A stretch of 37,638 nucleotides of DNA from Paenibacillus sp. BSR1-1 (GTDB lineage: Bacteria; Bacillota; Bacilli; Bacillales; Cytobacillaceae), in the NCBI RefSeq assembly GCF_030403775.1, contig NZ_JAQMWQ010000037.1, forward strand, positions 1 through 37,638. The letters are read 5' to 3'. The translations under genes were made by a program, and so were the position numbers. Positions 22,706 through 30,339 of this stretch are shown here, in pieces (the stretch's first letter is position 1; each line of letters begins with the position of its first letter). The notes below the pieces were generated by a model. It worked only from the letters and a program-made list of their open reading frames with translations, did no database searches and was not told the DNA's origin.

Positions 22706-23555
22706 TTATTTTATCATGGCCCCAGTAGGTCCAAGCTTGTAGCCGCCGATTTTGGTCCAGCCAGCCTTTTTGAGGTGCCGGTACTGATCAAGGCTTTGAA
22801 TTCAGTCAAAGAGGTGGAGGGATAGACTGCCTTTCTGCCAATGGTAAATGGGTTATTGCCAATAGCCGCATTGACAGCTGCTGTTGTAAAAGCATACTTA
22901 AAACCGGTTTGTTTTAACAAATCTATGGTTCTATTATTATAGGCGCCAAATGGATAGGCAAAAAGTCCGTGTTTAAAAGCCCCCTGCTAGTCTCTAGATC
23001 TTGCAAAATAATCTGGTCGGATCCAGAGATTAAGGCTGATGTCCCGTTGATTAAATTGTGAAGCCCATGGGTATGGCTTCCATACTGAAAAACGTCCTTC
23101 ATTCCATTCACTTCCGGCCAGCTTAAGGGTTGAAATAAAACAGTCGGATTGAACGGAACCGGGGTTTCAGATATCCGGTTTGTAATCAAAAAGTTCCCTG
23201 CTTTAAACCCGTATTTTTTTAAAACGGGATAGGCATATAAATAATTGGTTTTCATTCCATCATCAAAGGTAATCACCACGGTTTTTGGAGGAAGGGTGAT
23301 GGCCCCGTTCAGATAGGAAGCTAATTCCGATAAGGTGGCTGTATGGTAGCCTTGATTGTAAAGATAGGCCATTTGCTCGGAAAATGCTTCGTAACTCACG
23401 ATATTGCTATTACTCGGGAACGGATTTTCAGCCTTTTTTAGAATATGATGGTACAAAAGTACAGGCACTCCGCCTTCTGCAGCCTGTGCCTTGGTACAAA
23501 AAAATAAAATGGTCATCAATGCTAAAGAAACTAAACATAACTTTCCTAATTTCAT
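22706..23555 (-). pseudogene. Polysaccharide deacetylase (NodB/PdaB-type), two frameshifts
   Basis: The N-terminal 190 residues are intact: a signal peptide ending TKAQA, YHHIL, the NodB motif TFDDGMKTN and the metal site SHTHGLHNL. Near 22980 the frame breaks at a GGGGG run; one more G would give SRGAFKHGLFAYPFGAYNNR, the expected motif 3. A second break near 22790 joins SLTEF to a frame reading QSLDQYRHLKK then AGWTKIGGYKLGPTGAMIK, stopping at 22706. An intact gene would give about 282 residues. The enzyme would deacetylate peptidoglycan or a polysaccharide outside the cell. It is a pseudogene unless the G run is a sequencing error. Confidence 0.75.
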
Positions 23556-23642
23556 CCTTACCCCCGCATAGTGTTTTATTTCAACCTATGTTCACAATGG
23601 AATGGTTATTCAGTGATGGGGCAAGTATTACCCAAAAAGAAA

Positions 23643-23666
23643 AAGACATCCTTTGACAGATGTCTT
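23643..23666 (-). terminator. Terminator after czcD
   Basis: AAGACATC/GATGTCTT stem with an eight-base loop and T-rich tail on the minus strand, overlapping the czcD stop codon. Confidence 0.75.
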
Positions 23667-24597
23667 AATTACACGTCCCATGCGGGCTGGGGCAGCCATT
23701 GGCTGCTTTTTCTACTTGAATGGTACTGTGTTCAATATGGAATTCATCGTGCAGTATACGCTGTGATTGGGAAAGAATTTCATCATGAACCCCATTATCG
23801 GAAATGGTGATATGACAGCTTAAAACAGGGTAGCCGGACGTAATTGTCCAGATGTGCAAATCATGAACCTCTTTTACAAGCGGGATCTTCCTTAGAGCCT
23901 CTTTCACCTGCTTGATATCAATTTGCTCCGGAACGCCTTCCATTAAAATGTGAAATGAATCTTTTGTCACGCGGTACCCGCTGATAAGAATCAACGCGGC
24001 AACGATGACACTTGCAATGGGATCAGCGATGCCCCAGCCAAAAAACATAATCAGAAGAGCGGCAACAATAGCCCCGACCGAACCGAGCATATCGCCAAGC
24101 ACATGTAAGAAGGCGCTTCTGACATTCAGGTTTTCTTCCTTGTCACCCTTCATTAAAATCCAGGCAGCGATAATGTTCACCACCAAACCGGTAATGGAAA
24201 TCACCAGCATCCCTTTACTTTGAACCTCAGGCGGAGAGAGGAAACGGCCGATCGCTTCATAAAAAATATACACTGAAATAATGATTAAGGTTAATCCGTT
24301 TAAGGCAGCGGCAATAATTTCAAAACGTTTATAGCCGTAGGTTTTTTCCTGCGACCCCTGCTTTTCTCCAAGTTTTATGGCGAAAAAGCTTAATCCCAGT
24401 GCGGCCGCATCACTGAGCATATGACCAGCGTCCGACAATAGCGCCAAGCTGTTTGTAACGATGCCTCCGATAACTTCGACGATCATAAAGGCCGCTATTA
24501 ATAGGAAGGAACTTAATAAAGCTTTTTTGTTGCTTGTATGTGAATGACCATGCGAATGGCCGTGTGAATGTCCATGATGATGGTGATGATGTCCCAT
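23665..24597 (-). CDS. czcD: Cation diffusion facilitator CzcD (zinc/cobalt/cadmium exporter)
   Basis: This CDF-family proton antiporter exports Zn(II), Co(II) and Cd(II). From the start at 24597 it has 310 residues: a histidine-rich metal-binding N-terminus (MGHHHHHHGHSHGHSHGHSH), six membrane helices, the TM2 metal motif LLSDAGHMLSDAAAL, the TM5 motif HVLGDMLGS, and a cytoplasmic C-terminal domain (about 210-310). ATG 24597 is chosen because GGGGGG stands six bases upstream. Tandem CadC-type operators lie about 270 bases upstream but point the other way. Confidence 0.94.
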   Translation of the reverse strand: MGHHHHHHGHSHGHSHGHSHTSNKKALLSSFLLIAAFMIVEVIGGIVTNSLALLSDAGHMLSDAAALGLSFFAIKLGEKQGSQEKTYGYKRFEIIAAALNGLTLIIISVYIFYEAIGRFLSPPEVQSKGMLVISITGLVVNIIAAWILMKGDKEENLNVRSAFLHVLGDMLGSVGAIVAALLIMFFGWGIADPIASVIVAALILISGYRVTKDSFHILMEGVPEQIDIKQVKEALRKIPLVKEVHDLHIWTITSGYPVLSCHITISDNGVHDEILSQSQRILHDEFHIEHSTIQVEKAANGCPSPHGTCN

Positions 24598-24710
24598 GTT
24601 TATCCCCCCAGCTCTCATTGTAGAGTAGCTCTTTCTAATTCTAAACTTTGTTGCTTTTAGTACTTATTAAGGGTCATTTATAAAGTTTCTAGGCAATTTT
24701 CGCAAATGTT

Positions 24711-24820
24711 CTTACGAAAAGATGCCACGAAGAATCGTGTTATTACGTGTGATGAACCTATACGAAAAACAGCAATCTTTACGAAAATAGCCACCTTTAA
24801 AACGAAAAAGTTACGATTAA
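24711..24820. repeat. Degenerate ACGAAAA repeat cluster (family C)
   Basis: ACGAAAA occurs at 24714, 24762, 24781 and 24802, with degenerate copies (CACGAAG, TTACGTG, TTACGAT) between and after. Spacing is 19-21 bp for the best units, less regular than families A and B. It lies in the czcD upstream region. No coding potential. Confidence 0.55.
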
Positions 24821-24859
24821 GGTTAATGTCTCCTTGTTTTTCAATCCATACGCTATTCT

Positions 24860-24909
24860 TTCACATTCAAATGTTCGTTTGATTATATCTTATTCAAATG
24901 GGGGTTTGA
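24860..24909 (+). promoter_or_regulatory. Promoter with two CadC/ArsR-type operators
   Basis: TTCACA (24860-24865), 17 bases, TTATAT (24883-24888) forms a plus-strand promoter. Two copies of TCAAA-N6-TTTGA lie on it: 24867-24882 fills the spacer and 24894-24909 covers the start region and the ribosome site. This is the operator form known for CadC-type ArsR/SmtB repressors. No such repressor gene is in the window. Confidence 0.65.
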
Positions 24910-25046
24910 ATGTCAATGAATTTTTCTTTTTTTGATGCGATGGATGACAGCAATCAAAAGGAAATGGGCAGCAAAAATATGATGAGCAACTTTTAATTTT
25001 AAGATATGAGAAATTAGTTAACCAGGTTCGGTCATTCTTATTGTGA
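24910..25046 (+). pseudogene. Short broken ORF downstream of the CadC-type promoter
   Basis: ATG 24910 follows GGGGG and opens 28 codons (MSMNFSFFDAMDDSNQ...). A shifted frame from about 24948 reads QQSKGNGQQKYDEQLLILRY and on to RSFLL, stopping at 25044-25046. The two frames joined would make a protein of about 44-46 residues. The family is unrecognised; it may be what remains of a metal-regulated gene. Confidence 0.35.
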
Positions 25047-25160
25047 TCGATGAACTCACTTATTTCTTGTAACCTTCACCATGAACATGCTATGAGGATA
25101 AACTTTGATTTTCTATCGGATTTTTGTCATCATGAACGATTTCAAAAACCGTTTCCTAAC

Positions 25161-25191
25161 AAAAAAACAACGAGCAAATCGTTGTTTTTTT
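25161..25191 (-). terminator. Terminator of the CcdA/TauE-like locus
   Basis: AACAACGA / TCGTTGTT stem with A and T runs on both sides, so it may act in both directions. It overlaps the stop codon of the transporter remnant. Confidence 0.88.
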
Positions 25192-25908
25192 AAATCGACC
25201 AATAGGTTATTGTATCAAAGATTCCTAATAGTAACATCAATATCCCAGCAAGCCTTCCAACCATGGTGCCGAACTTTCTGCTTTTCTTCATTAGAACACC
25301 ACTGCCGCCAAGAAACCAAATAATCGCAATCACGATTAATAGTGGAATGGCTGTCCCGAGTGCAAAGATTGGCGGAAGAATAAATCCATAGGGACTGGAC
25401 AACGCCACAGGCATCAAGGTGACAAAAAATAAGACAAACATAGTTGGACAAAAAGCAAGGGAAAAACTAAATCCAAGCATAAAAGAACCTAATAGATTTT
25501 CATGTTTGTACTCTTTTGGGCCCTTGAATAAATGAAACGTTCCGTTTAATTTAATAACACCAATCATAAACAACCCCACTGCTATCAGTAAAGGCCCCAT
25601 CATTTTTCGCAGCCACGGAAAGTAGGATACTAGATTTTGCTCTATACCTTTACCAAGCAGCCACACTAAAATACCTAATAAAGAAAAGGCAACAATTTTA
25701 CCAAACGTGAACCAGAAAACATCCTTCCAAACAATTTTCTTTTGAACGGAGCGGTTCCCATATAATCGCTTCCGCTTCCATGATCCATGCCTTCCATATT
25801 GCTTCCATCACTGTGATTCATATGTGAATGTCCTTCATCGGCAAAGGCCTTTGAATCAAATGAAAAAATATAAGCAAATGCAAATAAAACGAGAAAAACT
25901 TTTTTCAA
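25190..25908 (-). pseudogene. CcdA/TauE (UreH-like) transporter fused out of frame to a Met/His-rich exported leader
   Basis: From TTG 25908 (AGGTGG upstream) the first frame encodes a signal peptide (KKVFLVLFAFAYIFSFDSKAFA) and a metal-binding-type stretch with HSHMNHSDG and MEGMDHGSG. It then stops at 25675. An overlapping frame supplies KKIVWKDVFWFTFGKIVAF and continues through five membrane helices, including AFCPTMFVLFF, to 25190. The first helix of the family, with its PC motif, is missing. It looks like a deletion fusing two parts plus a frameshift. In CcdA and TauE relatives the intact protein moves electrons or small ions across the membrane. Copper context is suggested by ydhK next door. 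Confidence 0.6.
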
Positions 25909-26102
25909 TTTTTCCACCTCCAAAAAGTTAAATAAAGATTCAATGTTTTATAGGTTTAATTTAAACGGTAAGTTTGCAGATTTTATGCATTTTTATTGGA
26001 TAATATATGGCATGCGTCCACATTTCTTATTTGTTCATACATTTGTAAAAAAATAAAAATTACCAATATCTATTAACTAATAAACTTAAAATTGTCAGGG
26101 CC

Positions 26103-26125
26103 TTCTGCACAAATTCTGCACAAAT
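26103..26125. repeat. 11-bp direct tandem repeat upstream of ydhK
   Basis: TTCTGCACAAA occurs twice in tandem with an 11-bp period, one helical turn, about 45 bases before the ydhK start. It overlaps the likely promoter region (TATGAT near 26135) and could be a regulator site. Confidence 0.6.
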
Positions 26126-26168
26126 ATGTCGTAGTATGATGAGTAACAAACCTAAGGAGGTAACAAAA

Positions 26169-26771
26169 GTGAGAATAAAACAAGCTACACTACTTCTTCT
26201 TACCTTGGTCCTTGCCGTATTTTTAGCAGCTTGTTCCAATGGTGATAAGGAAAACCAACATGCAAATATGAATCAGGGGAATAAATCTGAACAAGAAAAG
26301 AATGCCAGCACTATGGACCATGAAAGTATGAAAGGCATGAATCATTCTGGTACAGGTGAAATTCCAAAAGGTTTAAAAGAGGCCGAAAACCCAACCTTTA
26401 AAGTTGGCAGTAAAGCTATTATTAATGCGGATCATATGGAAGGAATGAATGGAGCTGAAGCAACAATTGTTGGCGCATTCGATACTACTGTGTATACGAT
26501 TTCTTATAATCCAACCAACGGTGGTAAAAGAGTTACAAACCACAAATGGATTATTCATGAAGAAATTAAAGATGCCGGCGAAAAATCGTATAATCCAGGT
26601 GATAAGGTTATTGTAGAGGCAGATCATATGGAGGGGATGAAGGGTGCAAAAGCAGTAATTGATTCAGCCGAACAAACAACAGTCTATATGGTTGATTACG
26701 CGCCAACGACTGGCGGGGAAAAAGTGACAAATCACAAATGGGTAATAGAAAGTGAGCTATCAGGGAAATAA
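26169..26771 (+). CDS. ydhK: YdhK-family lipoprotein (tandem DUF1541)
   Basis: This 200-residue surface lipoprotein starts at GTG 26169, with AAGGAGG eight bases upstream. The lipobox is LAAC, followed by a Met/His-rich linker (MDHESMKGMNHSG). Two copies of DUF1541 follow (about 78-135 and 142-200), each with VGSKAIINADHMEGMNGAEA or VEADHMEGMKGAKA and ending TNHKW. The Met/His content suggests copper binding; B. subtilis YdhK is a related lipoprotein of unknown function. Lipidation would depend on Lgt (2474-3292). It is convergent with the gene at 26817 and shares its terminator. Confidence 0.9.
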   Translation: MRIKQATLLLLTLVLAVFLAACSNGDKENQHANMNQGNKSEQEKNASTMDHESMKGMNHSGTGEIPKGLKEAENPTFKVGSKAIINADHMEGMNGAEATIVGAFDTTVYTISYNPTNGGKRVTNHKWIIHEEIKDAGEKSYNPGDKVIVEADHMEGMKGAKAVIDSAEQTTVYMVDYAPTTGGEKVTNHKWVIESELSGK

Positions 26772-26783
26772 AAAAATATATCG

Positions 26784-26815
26784 AAAAAAGCTCTGGCACA
26801 GTCAGAGCTTTTTTC
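26784..26815. terminator. Bidirectional terminator between ydhK and the CBO0543-like gene
   Basis: AAAAAAGCTCTG / CAGAGCTTTTTT arms around a seven-base loop. Confidence 0.92.
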
Positions 26816-26816
26816 A

Positions 26817-27647
26817 TCAAGAATGCGAGGATATTTTAGCGCTTGCATATCTTACGAATACAAGCGGTAAGAAGAATGCTAGGAAACTAAAAATAAAATC
26901 CAAAACTAAATGATCAGTTTGAATGATACCAGTATTTTTTAAAACGAAATAATAAACAATAAACACAGCCATCATAACAAAATTCCATATTTGCCGGGCA
27001 TTCACAATACCTATCAAAGCGAGTATCGAGCTAAATAATATCGCATTAATACTATTAATCGCTGCACTGTCCCGGTTTAAACGTTCAATCCATTCAACAT
27101 GAAACGTTTTGGTTCTAAATAGTCCATAAAGAAGGATATTTAATTGAACATATACAGCAATACATAATGAAAACAAGGTTCCATAGGTAATCCATTTTAC
27201 CGGGGCATTATTTAACCTGCCCCACCACACTTTAATCACTGGAAAATAAAAAATAAGTATGCTAAATGTATATCCTATCTTCCACCAGTTCGGTTTATAT
27301 ACACCCCACTCTGTAAACAACCATTCAATTCCTGCAAAAAAGCCAGCCAGAATGATACTCCAATACCATTTACCATTACGGGCTGAATACAAAAGGGCAA
27401 ATGCCGGCAGAATCAAGCCATTAACAATGGCTCCAAGATGTGTATCATACCGATTATTGACAATTCCAGGGTGATAAATATAAGCCTTTCCCCACACATA
27501 AATCAGGTAGTCAAAAAACATTGTTACTCCAGAAACGGCAAAAAAGAGGATAAAGATGAGGGGACTTCTGGATTTCCAATAGGCAGAACCTAACGCAAAA
27601 ATAGTTAATAAAAGAAGAGTAAAATAAGACCATATTCCGATACTCAA
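26817..27647 (-). CDS. Polytopic membrane protein, CBO0543-like
   Basis: The 276-residue protein has eight or nine hydrophobic helices and many Trp/Tyr residues (EWLFTEWGVYKPNWWKIGYT), a pattern I associate with the CBO0543 family of uncharacterised Firmicutes membrane proteins. The assignment rests on recollection of this pattern and is moderate. The start is TTG 27647 with GGAGG seven bases upstream. It follows chrA by about 70 bases with no terminator, so the two may be cotranscribed. No enzymatic motif is visible. Confidence 0.6.
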   Translation of the reverse strand: MSIGIWSYFTLLLLTIFALGSAYWKSRSPLIFILFFAVSGVTMFFDYLIYVWGKAYIYHPGIVNNRYDTHLGAIVNGLILPAFALLYSARNGKWYWSIILAGFFAGIEWLFTEWGVYKPNWWKIGYTFSILIFYFPVIKVWWGRLNNAPVKWITYGTLFSLCIAVYVQLNILLYGLFRTKTFHVEWIERLNRDSAAINSINAILFSSILALIGIVNARQIWNFVMMAVFIVYYFVLKNTGIIQTDHLVLDFIFSFLAFFLPLVFVRYASAKISSHS

Positions 27648-27718
27648 ATAAATTCCTCCGTCGTCCTTTAGAAATATTTTCAGTATCTGAAATTGGTTTT
27701 ATACCACAGTCCTTCATA

Positions 27719-28909
27719 TTAAAATATTATCTGCAATAGTGAACCGCCCACTGCACCTGCGATTACAATTACCCAAGGTGGAAGCTTCCAATATACCAAC
27801 ATAAAAAACAAAATGGCGGCAAAAGCAAAATCATTAGGCGCTTGAATTGAACTAGTCCAAATCGGATTATAAAAGGCAGCAATTAAAATTCCAACAACGG
27901 CGGCATTTACACCCATTAAAGCTCCTTTAATTTTGGGATTACGTCTTAACGTGTTCCAAAAAGGCAAGGTACCAAAAATAAGAAGAAAGGCAGGTAAGAA
28001 AATAGCCGCTGTCGCAAGGATTCCACCTTTCCATCCATTGATTATTGTCCCAATGTAAGCAGCAAAGGTAAACAGTGGGCCCGGTACGGCTTGGGCTGCC
28101 CCGTATCCAGCAAGAAATTCTTCTTTAGATAACCAATGGGTGGGTACAAATTCTTTCTCCAGTAATGGCAGTACAACATGACCGCCTCCAAAAACCAATG
28201 AACCCGAGCGATAGAAACTATCAAATAAAATTATCCAATTTGCTGATGTAATCGAGCGTACAATTGGTAATACAATCAGCAAACAAAAAAACAGTGATAA
28301 ACATATTAAGGCATAACGGTGTGACAGTGGAAAATGAATGGTATTTGGCTCTTCATTATCATGGTGTTGCTTATAGATAACAAAACCGGCTATTGCAGCC
28401 AATAAAATAATACCTACCTGCATGTAAGCAGTCTGCCATAATAACGTACTCACCAGGGCAAATAAGGCAATAGTTTTTCTATGAATATCAGGAGTTAATT
28501 TTGAAGCCATCCCCATTATGGCCTGGGCAACGACAGCCACGGCCACGATTTTTAAACCATGGAGCCATCCTGCGTCATTTATTTGCAAACCTTGAAGGAT
28601 GATTGCAAAGAGTATTAAGGCAATCATTGAAGGCGCGGTAAATCCAATGAATGCGAATAGGCCGCCCAGAAGGCCGCCGCGGATAACTCCGACTCCAATC
28701 CCGACTTGACTGCTAGCCGGTCCGGGGAGAAATTGACACAAAGCCACTAAATCCGCATAGCTTTTTTCATCGAGCCATTTTTTCCGCTTAACATATTCTT
28801 CATAAAAATAACCTAAATGCGCGATAGGGCCTCCAAAAGAGGTTAAACCGAGTCTCGTTGATACCAAAAGGATTTCAAGGAGCGACTTAAAATTTTTGTT
28901 TTGGTTCAC
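27719..28909 (-). CDS. chrA: Chromate transporter ChrA (long form)
   Basis: ChrA exports chromate, driven by the membrane potential. The 396-residue protein is the two-domain long form. The N-half motif is LTSFGGPIAHLGYF with QFLPGPASSQVGIGVG, and the C-half copy is FGGGHVVLPLLEKEF with QAVPGPLFTFAAYIGT. About ten to twelve membrane helices are expected. GTG 28909 is preferred to GTG 28921 because AGGTGAT then stands just upstream. B. subtilis carries short paired chr genes instead. No ChrB-type regulator is present. Confidence 0.9.
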   Translation of the reverse strand: MNQNKNFKSLLEILLVSTRLGLTSFGGPIAHLGYFYEEYVKRKKWLDEKSYADLVALCQFLPGPASSQVGIGVGVIRGGLLGGLFAFIGFTAPSMIALILFAIILQGLQINDAGWLHGLKIVAVAVVAQAIMGMASKLTPDIHRKTIALFALVSTLLWQTAYMQVGIILLAAIAGFVIYKQHHDNEEPNTIHFPLSHRYALICLSLFFCLLIVLPIVRSITSANWIILFDSFYRSGSLVFGGGHVVLPLLEKEFVPTHWLSKEEFLAGYGAAQAVPGPLFTFAAYIGTIINGWKGGILATAAIFLPAFLLIFGTLPFWNTLRRNPKIKGALMGVNAAVVGILIAAFYNPIWTSSIQAPNDFAFAAILFFMLVYWKLPPWVIVIAGAVGGSLLQIIF

Positions 28910-28953
28910 TATTTTTATCACCTATTTTTCTTCTATATGATTGTCTTTTTATA

Positions 28954-29050
28954 TTCGCTGATAAATTGCTCGGATTCGCTGATAAACTGGGAATATTCGC
29001 TGATAAACTACTCGGAGCCGCTGATAAACTAGAAAAATTCGCTGATAAAA
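28954..29050. repeat. 21-bp-period tandem array (family B, copy 1)
   Basis: Five units with core TTCGCTGATAAACT begin at 28954, 28975, 28996, 29017 and 29038, exactly 21 bp apart. The fourth unit has GCCGCTGATAAA. Spacer bases vary. It lies 3' of the cyd operon terminator and upstream of chrA. On the cyd transcript strand it reads TTTATCAGCGAA, the same as the array at 37490. Confidence 0.9.
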
Positions 29051-29154
29051 ATTTTTAAAGAGCACTTTTAATAAAAAACACTGCAGCTTTACATTAAGTA
29101 TATTAAATTTAAGAAGAAAATCGAGAAAATTAAGTCAGTTTTTCCAATATTTGA

Positions 29155-29188
29155 AGAAAAAGAAGAACCCCAAAGGCTCTTCTTTTTC
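29155..29188 (-). terminator. Terminator of the cydA-cydB-cydS operon
   Basis: AAAAAGAAGA / TCTTCTTTTT arms with a G/C-rich upper stem; symmetric enough to act in both directions. Confidence 0.85.
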
Positions 29189-29196
29189 AAATAAAA

Positions 29197-29301
29197 CTAT
29201 TTTTTCACTGCATCATCTTTCCCTGCAAGCCAAAAACCTGTAACAATTGCCGCTATCACAATAATAAATGGAGCATAAAAGATGAAAAAGTTAATCATCA
29301 T
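29197..29301 (-). CDS. cydS: Cytochrome bd oxidase small subunit CydS
   Basis: This 34-residue single-helix protein (MMINFFIFYAPFIIVIAAIV then TGFWLAGKDDAVKK) matches the CydS pattern known from the Geobacillus bd oxidase structure: Tyr-Ala-Pro near the N-terminus, one membrane helix, Phe-Trp at its end, and an acidic/basic tail with KDD. CydS packs against CydA near heme b and stabilises it. GAGGAGAG precedes the ATG and overlaps the cydB stop region, 12 bases downstream of cydB. It is easily missed because of its length. Confidence 0.9.
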   Translation of the reverse strand: MMINFFIFYAPFIIVIAAIVTGFWLAGKDDAVKK

Positions 29302-29313
29302 TCAAAACTCTCC

Positions 29314-30339
29314 TCACGCATGATCATCCCGTTTCCCTTGCACATACTCCTTGTTAAACAAAAACAGCTTCAAAAGCAGATACAACGACGGCAAAAGCAA
29401 GCCCAATCCAGCTACAAACGCGATAACTAAGGCAATCGCCATCGATTCATTTGTAAAGCTGTCATAAATGGTCAAATACGGATACATTAAATAAGGATAA
29501 TGGGAAATCCCATAGGCTAAAAAGGCAGAGGTAAATTGCCCAACCATTAACCAGAAGGCTAATCCATAAGCCTGCCGCTTCCAAATGAAATAAACAGAGC
29601 CGGCGAAGAACATAACAGACAGGGCGAAGAGCCACCATAGGCTGACTAATCCCTTATAATGCTCAGGATTATTAGTCCGCATTTCCACGATAATCCCGGC
29701 GGCGGTAATAATAGCTGGTCCCGCCCAGATTAACGCATATTTTCGCAGCAGGTTTGTGGCCTCCTCATCCTTGGCCTTATGGGCATACCAGGTCAAAAAT
29801 ACCGCTGAAATATACAAAACAGCGGTCAGGCTGAGCACAACAATACTCCATGATAAAGGACTCGTGAACAAGCGCCAATAGTCTAGTACCGGCCGCGCTC
29901 CCTCCATCCTCACAAAGCCGCCCTCGGAAATGGTCAAAACAATCGATAAAGAGGCGGGAATAAATAATCCTGTCAGGCCATACAAAATGGTGTACCTTTT
30001 ATGTTTGAGTCCTCCATAAGTTGAGAACGCATAATACGAGCCGCGAATCGCCAGCAGAACGATAGCAATGCTGGCTGGCACCAGCAAGGTTGAACCAAAA
30101 TAGAAAGCTGTTTTTGGAAAAAAACCGACAATCCCGACAAAGAAAAACACTAAAAAAACATTGGTCACTTCCCAAACAGGTGATAAATAGCGCTGGATGA
30201 CCTTAGTCAAAATATGCTGTTTGCCTGTGACCGTACTAAAGGCGTTAAAAAAGCCGGCGCCAAAATCAATCGAGGCCACGATAATATAGCCAAAAAGAAA
30301 CATCCCCAACACGGTGATTCCAAGGATTTCAAGCGTCAT
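29314..30339 (-). CDS. cydB: Cytochrome bd-type quinol oxidase subunit II
   Basis: The 341-residue protein has eight or nine membrane helices and starts MTLEILGITVLGMFLFGYII, typical of CydB/YthB, with ASIDFGAGFFNAF as the conserved first-helix motif. ATG 30339 is preferred to the GTG nine bases earlier, as AGGTGA lies five bases upstream. The start overlaps the end of cydA by 11 bases, implying coupled translation. With CydA it forms the oxygen-reducing membrane complex. Confidence 0.93.
   Translation of the reverse strand: MTLEILGITVLGMFLFGYIIVASIDFGAGFFNAFSTVTGKQHILTKVIQRYLSPVWEVTNVFLVFFFVGIVGFFPKTAFYFGSTLLVPASIAIVLLAIRGSYYAFSTYGGLKHKRYTILYGLTGLFIPASLSIVLTISEGGFVRMEGARPVLDYWRLFTSPLSWSIVVLSLTAVLYISAVFLTWYAHKAKDEEATNLLRKYALIWAGPAIITAAGIIVEMRTNNPEHYKGLVSLWWLFALSVMFFAGSVYFIWKRQAYGLAFWLMVGQFTSAFLAYGISHYPYLMYPYLTIYDSFTNESMAIALVIAFVAGLGLLLPSLYLLLKLFLFNKEYVQGKRDDHA

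Noticed and set aside
22714..22920. Separate small gene after the deacetylase fragment
   Set aside because: Its sequence continues the NodB-type deacetylase in another frame, so it is part of the pseudogene.
25105..25323. Plus-strand 72-codon ORF overlapping the CcdA-type remnant
   Set aside because: It runs through a terminator and antisense to a recognisable transporter sequence; its composition is not protein-like.
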